From a virus: DNA of 58,992 nucleotides. The position numbers and the translations under genes were made by a program. This document shows positions 40,262-47,738 of the stretch, piece by piece. The notes beneath the pieces are model-generated. The model saw nothing but the letters and a program-made list of their open reading frames with translations, was not told the DNA's origin and ran no database searches. Position 1 is the first letter of the stretch. The number at the start of each line of letters is the position of its first letter. Location: the IMG/VR virus record IMGVR_UViG_3300042869_000878, positions 1-58,992 of that record. One strand, 5' to 3'.

Positions 40262-40633
40262 CTATTTTAAAGTTAACAAGTATTTCAACTGGTTAATTTC
40301 CGCTAACATTTCGTCTCTAATGTTTAATAAATCTGAGTCCATCTTTGGGTCGTAGCTTTCAGACAATCCCACCAAGTATTCACATACTAAATTAATAAAC
40401 TCAGTTAACTCAAGTTCTTCAATATCTCTACCCGCTAATGTATAACCGCCTGTAAAACTAGGTCTTCCGTGTTTACCCATACAAACTTCAACAAACTTAT
40501 CAATCAAATCATCAAGTGAATCATAAATACGCCCATAAGCCTCATGTCTTGAGAATGATTTTGTTTGCCAGTGTAGTATTCTAAACTGAGTTTGTGTTTC
40601 TAGTAAAAATTTAACAACTTCCGAATTTTTCAT
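40262..40633 (-). CDS. DUF5856-like helical protein
   Basis: A 123-residue all-helical protein. The pattern FLLETQTQFRILHWQTKSFSRHEAYGRIYDSL then DKFVEVCMGKHGRP is typical of the DUF5856 phage family, whose helical bundle and His/Glu spacing recall ferritin-like Dps proteins. Metal binding is possible but unproven. An ATATTTATAA motif lies about 13 bases upstream and a terminator follows, so it is a single-gene unit. Confidence 0.75.
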   Translation of the reverse strand: MKNSEVVKFLLETQTQFRILHWQTKSFSRHEAYGRIYDSLDDLIDKFVEVCMGKHGRPSFTGGYTLAGRDIEELELTEFINLVCEYLVGLSESYDPKMDSDLLNIRDEMLAEINQLKYLLTLK

Positions 40634-40664
40634 AATAACATTTAATTATAAATATACAAATAAA

Positions 40665-40695
40665 TAAAAAAACGGAGTTTATTGGACTCCGTTTT
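40665..40695 (-). terminator. Intrinsic terminator overlapping the methyltransferase 3' end
   Basis: AAACGGAGT pairs with ACTCCGTTT around a 7-base loop, followed by T on the minus strand. The stem uses the last codons of the methyltransferase gene. Confidence 0.92.
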
Positions 40696-41536
40696 CAAAT
40701 TGTAACTTCTGTTGGTTCTTTTGGTCAACAAAACTTTGTATTCGTTGTTTAGCAATTTCACAATAGTTTTCACTCAATTCAATACCAACCCATCTTCTGT
40801 CATGAACAACTGCTGCCACACAACTGGTTCCTGAACCATTGAAAGGGTCTAAAACAATATCATTTCTATATGATAATATCTTAATTGCCTTTTCGGGAAT
40901 ATCCATCGAGAACGTTGCCTTTGTTAATGAACGAGTGTCAGCAAAGTATTTCCATTGTCCAAACACCAATTCCATGAACTCTTTCTTATCTTGTTCAGAA
41001 TAAGCAACTTTGTTCTTTCCCTCTTCAGTTAGATAAGGTTCACCTTTCCATTGTGGTTCACCTTTAATTTTCTTAATATGAACTTTCTTATAAGCAAGAA
41101 TAACACACTCTTTTGGGTTATAAATGTAAGGTGCCGATGGACTCATCCAAGAACCCCAAGCAGTTGTCTTACTTCTATGTGGCGAGTCTTCTTCAAGGTC
41201 AACAATACCGTAGAACTTAAACCCAACTTTTTTCATCACCTGATATATCTCAGAGGCAAAGAATACTCTACCACCACGAGCTTGTACATTTACCTCATAT
41301 GGTATGTTAATAGCCATTCTTCCATCGTCTTTAAGTAAACGATAAGCCTCCGTTAACCATTTTTCAGACCAATCCCAATATTCATCCATAACAATCTCAT
41401 CATTATGTGTGTCGTATTGGATACCCACATTATATGGTGGTGACGTTACAACTAAATCAACCCAACCTTCAGGCATCTCTTTCATTACATCAATGGTGTC
41501 ACCATTGATTACCTTATTAATATAATTCTCAATCAT
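40679..41536 (-). CDS. DNA methyltransferase, TSPPY type
   Basis: A 285-residue amino-methyltransferase with motif IV VTSPPYNVGI (about 30-39) near the N-terminus and motif I DPFNGSGTSCVAAV (about 237-250) near the C-terminus, the beta-class order. TSPPY is found in N4-cytosine and some N6-adenine enzymes. The middle holds a target-recognition region with GSWMSPSAPYIYNPKECVILAYKK. There is no restriction partner, so it is probably a protective modification against host restriction. Its start overlaps the DUF3310 gene by 8 bases. Confidence 0.92.
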   Translation of the reverse strand: MIENYINKVINGDTIDVMKEMPEGWVDLVVTSPPYNVGIQYDTHNDEIVMDEYWDWSEKWLTEAYRLLKDDGRMAINIPYEVNVQARGGRVFFASEIYQVMKKVGFKFYGIVDLEEDSPHRSKTTAWGSWMSPSAPYIYNPKECVILAYKKVHIKKIKGEPQWKGEPYLTEEGKNKVAYSEQDKKEFMELVFGQWKYFADTRSLTKATFSMDIPEKAIKILSYRNDIVLDPFNGSGTSCVAAVVHDRRWVGIELSENYCEIAKQRIQSFVDQKNQQKLQFENGVQ

Positions 41537-41771
41537 TCTGTAATTTTTCTATCTTTTTTTCAATATACCATATAGCTTTCTTCAGGTCCTGAACCACATT
41601 GTCTTTCTTACCAGCACGTGATAGGTATTTGACCGCATTACCCAAATAAAAATCTTTATCTAAACCCCAAGCATCAATGACTTTGATAGCTTCATATGGA
41701 TTATCTTCACCACCATAGTGTGATGGGTGATTAACCATTTCTTTTTGTTCTGACATAATATTCTTTTCCAT
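41529..41771 (-). CDS. DUF3310 family protein
   Basis: About 80 residues. The DUF3310 signature is clear: VNHPSHYGGEDNPYEAIKVIDAWGLDKDFYLGNAVKYLSRAGKK (given as VNHPSHYGG, FYLGNAVKYLSRAGKK), then a helix DLKKAIWYIEKKI. The family is common in phages and may relate to nucleotide metabolism. I chose the ATG at 41771 (MEKNIMSEQ); an ATG five codons later is possible. It overlaps both neighbours. Confidence 0.88.
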   Translation of the reverse strand: MEKNIMSEQKEMVNHPSHYGGEDNPYEAIKVIDAWGLDKDFYLGNAVKYLSRAGKKDNVVQDLKKAIWYIEKKIEKLQND

Positions 41772-41931
41772 ATTTACTTTCTTCAAGTATACCCTCACTT
41801 ACAAGTTTTTCAATTCGTTTTCTTGTTTCGTCGATTCCAACTCGTAGGATATAATCACAAATGTAATTGATATGAACTGGTTTTTCAAGTTTTCTTAACA
41901 GAACTTCATACGGGTCTATATTGTTTCTCAT
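41731..41931 (-). CDS. Small winged-helix-like protein
   Basis: A 66-residue protein from the ATG at 41931 (MRNNIDPYEVLLRKLEKPVH). The sequence INYICDYILRVGIDETRKRIEKLVSEGILEES followed by YYVRTK has the helix-turn-helix then wing pattern of a small DNA-binding domain. No other domain. It could regulate the surrounding genes, but the evidence is pattern only. It overlaps the DUF3310 gene by 41 bases in another frame. Confidence 0.55.
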   Translation of the reverse strand: MRNNIDPYEVLLRKLEKPVHINYICDYILRVGIDETRKRIEKLVSEGILEESKYGKEYYVRTKRNG

Positions 41932-42067
41932 ACTCTTTAAATTTTTTGGCAACGTCGTTATTTGTGAAAATGATTGAATCGGCTTTGAGATAATGATTAA
42001 TAATAGTTAAATCTTTTTCTAAACTTTTGATTTGTTCTTCTCCTATTATTTTTTTGTTGAATCCCAT
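41906..42067 (-). CDS. 53-residue protein with IxGEEQ segment
   Basis: A frame from the ATG at 42067 beginning MGFNKKIIGEEQIKSLEKDL and ending KKFKEYEKQYRPV. A TATATTTG promoter box at 42072-42079 lies 4 bases upstream. The GEEQ-x-x-x-L segment resembles the ITEEQ start of several other proteins here. Helical, charged, function unknown. Its stop overlaps the start of the winged-helix-like gene. Confidence 0.6.
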   Translation of the reverse strand: MGFNKKIIGEEQIKSLEKDLTIINHYLKADSIIFTNNDVAKKFKEYEKQYRPV

Positions 42068-42079
42068 ATAACAAATATA

Positions 42080-42841
42080 TTAATCTTTTTTTAGATTTAC
42101 AATTGTTTTTTTCTGAACTATGTAACTTAATACCTTTCTTTTAAAGATTGGTAGGAGTGTATTTTCAAATGGTAGGTCGTTGGAAGACATTAATTCAAAG
42201 ATGGGTAAACTTATATCTTGTGTTAATTCATTTAATATTGTTCTAATTACCTTTTTACTTTCCCCATCAAATATCAACTGAACCGCAAATTTACTGTCGT
42301 GTTTAACCGTATCAATACCACCAGTTGTATACTTCCAAATCCTTTTGTTGTTCCCGTTAAGTGTGAAGAAGTAACCTCTTTCTAAATCCTGTTTCTTATT
42401 TTCGTTGGTGTGTTTGATTGAAACCGAGTCGTATGTTAATGTCCAAAGAGCTTTGATGACATTGAAATATTCAAAAAACTTTGGTCCGGCATATTTTAAT
42501 ACCTTATTTAATTCTTCCAACTCATCATCATTTAATTTTGGGATGGGTGTGAATTTAAGTTCATTGATTAGTATTTCATCATCAATAACTTCAAACTTCT
42601 TATTAACAACGATGTATTTGAATTCCGAAGACATCACTTGTAGATTAGCCAAGTGTAATGACATTTCACTAAATAATGGATATAACTCAAACTTCTCAAT
42701 CTTATCGTCACAGAACTTTAAAAAGTCCATCAACATATAATATTTGTGTTCGTAGTCAATTGGTTCTGTTAATAACCAGTCGGTTGTTAATCTGAAATGA
42801 TTATTTTTTTTCGTTCTTCTTTTTCTTGATTTGGTTTCCAT
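42080..42841 (-). CDS. Unknown phage protein, 253 residues
   Basis: Begins with a basic run, METKSRKRRTKKNNHFRLTTDWLL, then EPIDYEHKYYMLMDFLKFCDDKIEKF. I do not recognise a named domain, although the layout (basic start, long helical middle, KRKVLSYIVQ near the end) resembles uncharacterised proteins of other large phages. No membrane segment. It starts 1 base after the stop of the 432-residue gene, so the two are coupled. Confidence 0.58.
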   Translation of the reverse strand: METKSRKRRTKKNNHFRLTTDWLLTEPIDYEHKYYMLMDFLKFCDDKIEKFELYPLFSEMSLHLANLQVMSSEFKYIVVNKKFEVIDDEILINELKFTPIPKLNDDELEELNKVLKYAGPKFFEYFNVIKALWTLTYDSVSIKHTNENKKQDLERGYFFTLNGNNKRIWKYTTGGIDTVKHDSKFAVQLIFDGESKKVIRTILNELTQDISLPIFELMSSNDLPFENTLLPIFKRKVLSYIVQKKTIVNLKKD

Positions 42842-42842
42842 T

Positions 42843-44141
42843 TTACCCTTCTATTTGTAAAATGTAATATGTTTCATCATTAAATTCAATAGTATCGTAA
42901 TCACCATCGTAAGAGTTCAGTGTGTGACCAATACCGTCAGTTTGAATTAACCCTTCTTTAAATCCTTTTATATCTATAAAGTTTTCAATATTCAAACCAT
43001 ATTCTTCAATTACGTTCGCAGGGTCATCAACCAAATCATTAATTAAATCTTCAACCTTTTCCTCAATTAAATTTTCAGGGACAGTTTTATCACTATCTCT
43101 TAACTCATCAAGTTCTTCATTTAATTCATCTTTTTTTTCTTGGTCTATTTCAGAATCTTCTAAAAACAATTCAATTTCATCAATCCTTTCTTGAACTGCC
43201 GGGTCGGAATATTCAAAATCTTCCTCGTCAAAAAAGTCTTCAAGGTTTTCTCTAACATTATTTTCTTCATCGTCTCTAAAAGTTTCCTTAAGTTCTTCAA
43301 TATCAATATAATCTTCAACAAAACTAGAATTAAAACCTTTTATTCCGATATCATCAATCAATTCATCAATTCTTTCATATGCCGACATGTGGGTTCTATA
43401 ATTATCACCAACCGCCCATCTTTCTTTTGATTCTTCTAATTCGTCAGTTAACAAATAAAAAGTTCTCATACTATAATATTTGTAATCATAAACCAAATTA
43501 TATAAGTCAATTCTTTTTTCAAGTTCTTCAATTTCTTCTTCAACCGCTTCTAAATCCATCAGATTTTCATTATCTTCTGTTTCTTTCTCAATTTCCTCCA
43601 TTCTTTCTTTTGCAGTATAAAGTTCCTGTAACCTTGCATCATGATTAGGTTCTTTAGCCTCATAAAGACCAAAAGATGAAGTCAGATACTCAAATAAAAC
43701 ATTTGCCAAAATCGCAATCTCACTAGTCGCAGTTTCTAAATTCCATTCGTCCTCTTGTCGTAAATCGTTTTGTTTGGCTAATTCAATCTGTCTTTGTTTT
43801 TTGATTTGAATTTTTTCATACGGTGTTCCATATGTTGAAATATTATTGTATATAAGACCCTCAAGAGAGTTAATTTGAGTGTATGATAAATCTAAACCAC
43901 CATTAACTGTGATATTTGTAATGTTATTAGCATCCGTATTTCTCAAACTTAAGTCACCATCAATAACAATTCGTTTACCTCTGAATTGTTTCATATTTTG
44001 AACCAATTTACCGTTATAGTTAGTAAACTTTAATAAGTCAATATATTGCTCAGGTGTTATAACAACACTCTCTTGTCCTTCTTCCTCAACCAACATCTGA
44101 ACAACCTTTTGTATTTGTGATATATCTATATTAACTCTCAT
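42843..44141 (-). CDS. Acidic coiled-coil protein with leucine-rich-like N-terminal segment
   Basis: A 432-residue acidic protein. Residues 20-105 read VVITPEQYIDLLKF then a repeat-like GDLSLRNTD...NGGLDLSYTQINSLEGL, resembling short leucine-rich-repeat turns. Residues about 165-370 are long Glu-rich helices with coiled-coil character. The final part is IDIKGFKEGLIQTDGIGHTLNSYDGDYDTIEF. An early Leu-Val-Glu (residue 19) could be a prohead protease site. It faces the plus-strand gene at 44486, which has a similar acidic make-up but no clear homology. Function unknown. Confidence 0.58.
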   Translation of the reverse strand: MRVNIDISQIQKVVQMLVEEEGQESVVITPEQYIDLLKFTNYNGKLVQNMKQFRGKRIVIDGDLSLRNTDANNITNITVNGGLDLSYTQINSLEGLIYNNISTYGTPYEKIQIKKQRQIELAKQNDLRQEDEWNLETATSEIAILANVLFEYLTSSFGLYEAKEPNHDARLQELYTAKERMEEIEKETEDNENLMDLEAVEEEIEELEKRIDLYNLVYDYKYYSMRTFYLLTDELEESKERWAVGDNYRTHMSAYERIDELIDDIGIKGFNSSFVEDYIDIEELKETFRDDEENNVRENLEDFFDEEDFEYSDPAVQERIDEIELFLEDSEIDQEKKDELNEELDELRDSDKTVPENLIEEKVEDLINDLVDDPANVIEEYGLNIENFIDIKGFKEGLIQTDGIGHTLNSYDGDYDTIEFNDETYYILQIEG

Positions 44142-44231
44142 GATAAAAATTATATTAATAAATATTAAAATAACTATATTATTTACTATTAAATCACATG
44201 TGGTAAATATTTATAATAAAATACCAACAAT

Positions 44232-44357
44232 ATGGGATGTGGATGTAAAAAACAAAGTGCGTCACCTGAACAGGTGAAAAAGTTAAGAACTGAGAGTATC
44301 AGAACAGCAATTCAAAGTACTATTGATAAGTACTACAACAAAAACAAGAAAAAGTAA
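44232..44357 (+). CDS. 41-residue protein with CGC motif
   Basis: Begins MGCGCKKQSASPEQVKKL and ends in a Lys/Asn-rich basic tail. A Cys-Gly-Cys at the very start could bind metal or be modified. Codons match the phage. It lies directly upstream of a 13-residue frame with a related motif, and both precede a terminator. Confidence 0.6.
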   Translation: MGCGCKKQSASPEQVKKLRTESIRTAIQSTIDKYYNKNKKK

Positions 44358-44381
44358 TAAACCTCTAATAAATTAAAAACA

Positions 44382-44423
44382 ATGAAGAACAACAACGGTG
44401 GTGGTTGCGGATGTGGAAAATAA
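44382..44423 (+). CDS. 13-residue peptide with CGCGK ending
   Basis: The frame ATG to TAA encodes MKNNNGGGCGCGK. It is very short, but the Gly-Cys-Gly-Cys motif echoes the 41-residue protein 25 bases upstream, and a terminator follows at 44448. Either a real micro-peptide or a chance frame. Confidence 0.4.
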   Translation: MKNNNGGGCGCGK

Positions 44424-44447
44424 TCTTTCCCGCAACATAAGAAAACT

Positions 44448-44473
44448 AAAAGGGGAATTTTTCCCCTTTTTTT
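44448..44473 (+). terminator. Intrinsic terminator after the CGC peptides
   Basis: AAAGGGGAA pairs with TTCCCCTTT and is followed by seven T. Confidence 0.92.
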
Positions 44474-44485
44474 ATATTTATCATT

Positions 44486-45598
44486 ATGGAATTTAAAATT
44501 TTCAAAAACTTAAACGAAGAAGAGGAAAAACCCGTACTAACAGCTTTCCAAAATAAGTTAGTAAAACTTATTACTCTATTCCAAAACGGAGATGTTACTG
44601 AAGAGGATATTGAAAACACCATAGGTGGTTTTGATAAATTTTTTGAGTTAATAATTAAAAATAATTTAACACATTACATTGACCCTTTTAATAATGACTG
44701 GTCGGATTATCAAAATAAAATAATTTATCAGTTAATACAAAAAGACCCAAATTACATCTATAAGATGATGGAAATGGAATTTTCAGATATAACTGAAATT
44801 GATGGGAAATATTATGTTGATTTAGAAGATTCTGGTGAACTGGCACAATTCTTTAGTAGTGGTAGAAACGATATTAGTGAAGATAGAATTGCCGAAATAT
44901 TAAATGGGGATTATGATGGTTATTTATATGATGACGTAACAGGTGATGAGTTCAAAGATATTTATGAAGAACTAGAACCAAAATACCAAGAAGAAATTAG
45001 AGGTTATATCAAAGAAGATTTACTTAAAATTGGTAATTTATCTATCGAACATCTAACTCCTGAATTAATAGAAGATTTAGCAATAGAACAAGGTGATGAG
45101 TCGAATTTAAAATTAAATGAAGAGATAATCACTAAACTTTTACAAGATAATGATTGTGTTGAATACTTTATAATGAACTTAGGATTAGATATAAGAAGTG
45201 AATTATATTCATTATACTCAAATTGTTATGGGTCGGTTTATGCTAACGAATTGTATGACTCACTTATAGGACAATTAGTCGGTGAGGTTATTGATAGTAA
45301 AAAATCAGAAGAGTATAAATACAAAAAACACGACTACAATAAAAGTACATCAACAGAAAGATGGGGTGTAAGATATGAAGTTACAAAAACTGCTCATAAT
45401 AATATTAAACTTTGGTTTGAAAGTAACGTAAATAACCCATATGAAAATTTAAATTATTACGGAGGTTACATCAACCTACTTAAAAGTTTATTTGAAAATG
45501 GTGATTTAAATTGGTTGAGTTCTGGAAGAGTTCCTGACTACCCCGATTTAGGTGACGTTAAAAAATGTCTTAATATTGAATTTAATAGTTATTTCTAA
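44486..45598 (+). CDS. Unknown acidic protein, 370 residues
   Basis: Begins MEFKIFKNLNEEEEKPV, with Leu-Asn-Glu at residues 9-11, a candidate prohead protease site. The rest is acidic and mostly helical, with a Tyr-rich C-terminal part (GGYINLLKSLFENGDLNWLSS). No signal, membrane segment or catalytic motif. TATATTTATC lies 3 bases before the ATG. The acidic helical style resembles the 432-residue protein on the other strand. Function unknown. Confidence 0.58.
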   Translation: MEFKIFKNLNEEEEKPVLTAFQNKLVKLITLFQNGDVTEEDIENTIGGFDKFFELIIKNNLTHYIDPFNNDWSDYQNKIIYQLIQKDPNYIYKMMEMEFSDITEIDGKYYVDLEDSGELAQFFSSGRNDISEDRIAEILNGDYDGYLYDDVTGDEFKDIYEELEPKYQEEIRGYIKEDLLKIGNLSIEHLTPELIEDLAIEQGDESNLKLNEEIITKLLQDNDCVEYFIMNLGLDIRSELYSLYSNCYGSVYANELYDSLIGQLVGEVIDSKKSEEYKYKKHDYNKSTSTERWGVRYEVTKTAHNNIKLWFESNVNNPYENLNYYGGYINLLKSLFENGDLNWLSSGRVPDYPDLGDVKKCLNIEFNSYF

Positions 45599-45654
45599 TA
45601 ACACAAAAAATTATTTACACTTTAACCTTTAAAATTTTAGTTCTAAAATTGGAC

Positions 45655-46281
45655 ATGGAAAAAGAGAGTTGTATTTTAAATCAAGAATTTGTTAATAAGT
45701 TTGCAGATTTCTTATGTCAAGAAATAAGTGATAATAACACTTATAAAACAAAACTATCAGTTGTTGATTGTAATAGTTTATTTATTATCAAAGGTTATAC
45801 AAAGAATCCAAAAATATATGGATGTTACAATCTGACAGATAAGTTCATAGAACAAGAACAAAATAACTATTCTGATTTAACAGCTCTTAATCTTAAAACA
45901 TTGGACATCATAGATTATGATACCAAAGACACAAACTTTGAGGATACAAAATTCGTATTTGAATATCCTGAAACTTTCACAACAAACAATCTATCATCAA
46001 TAACCATACAATCAACATTCCCTCACGGTTATTCTAAAAACTATTTAGGTAATCTTTATTCTTACCTTTATAAAATCTCGGAGAAATCACAACCGTACTT
46101 TAAGTTCAGAAACATTAAATTGGAATTTGAAAGTAATGAAGGTAACCTGAAATTCACAAAGGTAAAATCAGATAGTTACTATAGTTCAGAACTTCTCCTA
46201 TCGATATTAAACGACAACTTTGAAGGTAAGGTATCAGATGACTACCAACTACCGTCCAAATTGTTCCTGAACGTTATTTAA
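45655..46281 (+). CDS. Unknown protein, 208 residues
   Basis: Begins MEKESCILNQEFVNKFADF from the ATG at 45655; a TTG two codons earlier is less likely. It has a beta-rich look (SLFIIKGYTKNPKIYGCYNL, SITIQSTFPHGYSKNY) and four Cys residues scattered without a pattern. It overlaps the end of the convergent 175-residue gene by 4 bases. No family recognised. Confidence 0.58.
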   Translation: MEKESCILNQEFVNKFADFLCQEISDNNTYKTKLSVVDCNSLFIIKGYTKNPKIYGCYNLTDKFIEQEQNNYSDLTALNLKTLDIIDYDTKDTNFEDTKFVFEYPETFTTNNLSSITIQSTFPHGYSKNYLGNLYSYLYKISEKSQPYFKFRNIKLEFESNEGNLKFTKVKSDSYYSSELLLSILNDNFEGKVSDDYQLPSKLFLNVI

Positions 46282-46805
46282 ACACGTTTAGAATAACCAA
46301 CGATTTGGTAGAAGTCTCTATCACCATCAATATACCCCTTAACCATCACCAATAGGTTTCTAAACATGAACGCATCTGGTGTTTGTTTTTCACACTTGGA
46401 GAACAACTCAACAAAAGAAATTAAAACTTCAACAGAATAATAACCACATCCTTGTAACTCAAGATACTTTGATGTGAGTTTATTAACATACTGTAACTTG
46501 TAGGTATCCCTTGATGTCTCACAATTAAATGGTTCGGTCTCATCATAGATTTTTATCAGGTCATCAATAAAACCCTTAATAACATTCGGAGCACATTGTT
46601 TCTTAGCAATCAAATCAACAATCCAATGTGTATGTGATGGTGTCCGTAATCTCTTACCTTCCTCCTTATGTTTTACTATGAAATCCAAATCAGGACGAGC
46701 CCCTCTTCCACCTTGATAGATAGCAATCTTTGATGTTGGGTCAACTTGCCAAAATGTCAAAGGGGTATGAACTACCCCTTTCTTTTTAAATGTTAGTTCC
46801 TTCAT
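46278..46805 (-). CDS. Unknown phage protein, 175 residues
   Basis: Begins MKELTFKKKGVVHTPLTFWQ. The motif LRTPSHTHWIVDLIAKK near residue 55 contains a His pair that could bind metal, and the C-terminal half is helical with three Cys. It resembles proteins I have seen in other large phages but cannot name. It is the last gene of a run with glutaredoxin and thioredoxin, so it may work in redox or nucleotide metabolism. Confidence 0.58.
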   Translation of the reverse strand: MKELTFKKKGVVHTPLTFWQVDPTSKIAIYQGGRGARPDLDFIVKHKEEGKRLRTPSHTHWIVDLIAKKQCAPNVIKGFIDDLIKIYDETEPFNCETSRDTYKLQYVNKLTSKYLELQGCGYYSVEVLISFVELFSKCEKQTPDAFMFRNLLVMVKGYIDGDRDFYQIVGYSKRV

Positions 46806-46814
46806 GGAACAAAA

Positions 46815-47087
46815 CTACAAAATATTTTTTATAATTCCAACAGCTTCGTTTATATCTTGGAAATCTCTGTCGGGAGCGAATAACTTAGCATCTTCTGTTA
46901 CAGTATCCACAATCATAAATGCCGGAACAAAATCATTACCAGTGACTTCAACAAAAAGGTTATACTCCTCTTCGTATTTTTCAATGTCTCGTTCCTTAAA
47001 CTTAATCTTATTTTCTTTAAGTTGTTTTTTAAACTCCGTACACCAATGACAACCTTTCATTGTATATGCAACCAATAAATTAGCCAT
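46815..47087 (-). CDS. Glutaredoxin
   Basis: A 90-residue thioredoxin-fold protein with active site CHWC (residues 13-16, in YTMKGCHWCTEF), and a cis-Pro region DFVPAFMIV (about 52). Phage glutaredoxins reduce ribonucleotide reductase. The active site CHWC differs from the usual CPYC; the His in place of Pro is unusual and would raise the redox potential. It overlaps the start of its product's neighbour, the thioredoxin gene, by 1 base. Confidence 0.88.
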   Translation of the reverse strand: MANLLVAYTMKGCHWCTEFKKQLKENKIKFKERDIEKYEEEYNLFVEVTGNDFVPAFMIVDTVTEDAKLFAPDRDFQDINEAVGIIKNIL

Positions 47088-47392
47088 TAGTTCTCAATGT
47101 GTTCAGTGATTAATGATGATACCATATCAGCAGGTTTTAAACCAACCATCGTGTGAGTATCAACACCTTCTTTATAGAATTTTAAAACTGGTACATTTCT
47201 AACACCCAAACTCTTTGAGAAATTAATATCACTCTCAACATCAAACTCATAGATTGACACATCAGTTGTGATTTTCTTTAATTCTTCTGTTAATTGTTTA
47301 CAGGGACCACACCATGTGGCATACATCTTTAATATAAAATCTTCCCCGTTGTTAATTTTTTCCTGTATCTGACTACTTGTTAATTGTTCCAT
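47087..47392 (-). CDS. Thioredoxin
   Basis: A 101-residue thioredoxin with the canonical active site WCGPC in KMYATWCGPCKQL (about 24-36) and the cis-Pro motif VRNVPVLKFY (about 69). Slightly short of the usual 105-110 residues. With the glutaredoxin it forms a redox pair, presumably supplying electrons for deoxynucleotide synthesis. No ribonucleotide reductase lies in the window. Confidence 0.95.
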   Translation of the reverse strand: MEQLTSSQIQEKINNGEDFILKMYATWCGPCKQLTEELKKITTDVSIYEFDVESDINFSKSLGVRNVPVLKFYKEGVDTHTMVGLKPADMVSSLITEHIEN

Positions 47393-47396
47393 ACTT

Positions 47397-47738
47397 TTAA
47401 ATATTTTTACTTTCCTTTTTTTGTTTCAAAAGTTGAGTTAAGAAGAACTTAACCTCACTCAACTTGTCAGCGTTATAATATAATTTTACTTTATACTCAA
47501 CCCCATCTGCTTTAGATAAATAAATAAAACTACCGTTGGGTAGTTTACATATTAAATCGGAGTAAACCTCACCATCACTATACATGATTGAGTTGATAAA
47601 AACTTTTTCTATGTTATCTCTTTTCAAAAAATCATTAGGTAAAAGATTGTGTCCATCAGATAACTGAAGAATTGATAAAAGTCCTTCTTTATCCAACAGT
47701 CTATCCTCAAATAGAAATATCTTTTTTTCGTTTACCAT
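47397..47738 (-). CDS. Unknown protein, 113 residues
   Basis: Begins MVNEKKIFLFEDRLLDKEGLL. It has a beta-rich middle (NGSFIYLSKADGVEYKVKLYYN) and a Lys-rich end. No known motif. It overlaps the PcfJ-like gene by 7 bases and lies 4 bases before the thioredoxin gene, so it is within one transcript from DUF932 to the 175-residue gene. Confidence 0.57.
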   Translation of the reverse strand: MVNEKKIFLFEDRLLDKEGLLSILQLSDGHNLLPNDFLKRDNIEKVFINSIMYSDGEVYSDLICKLPNGSFIYLSKADGVEYKVKLYYNADKLSEVKFFLTQLLKQKKESKNI

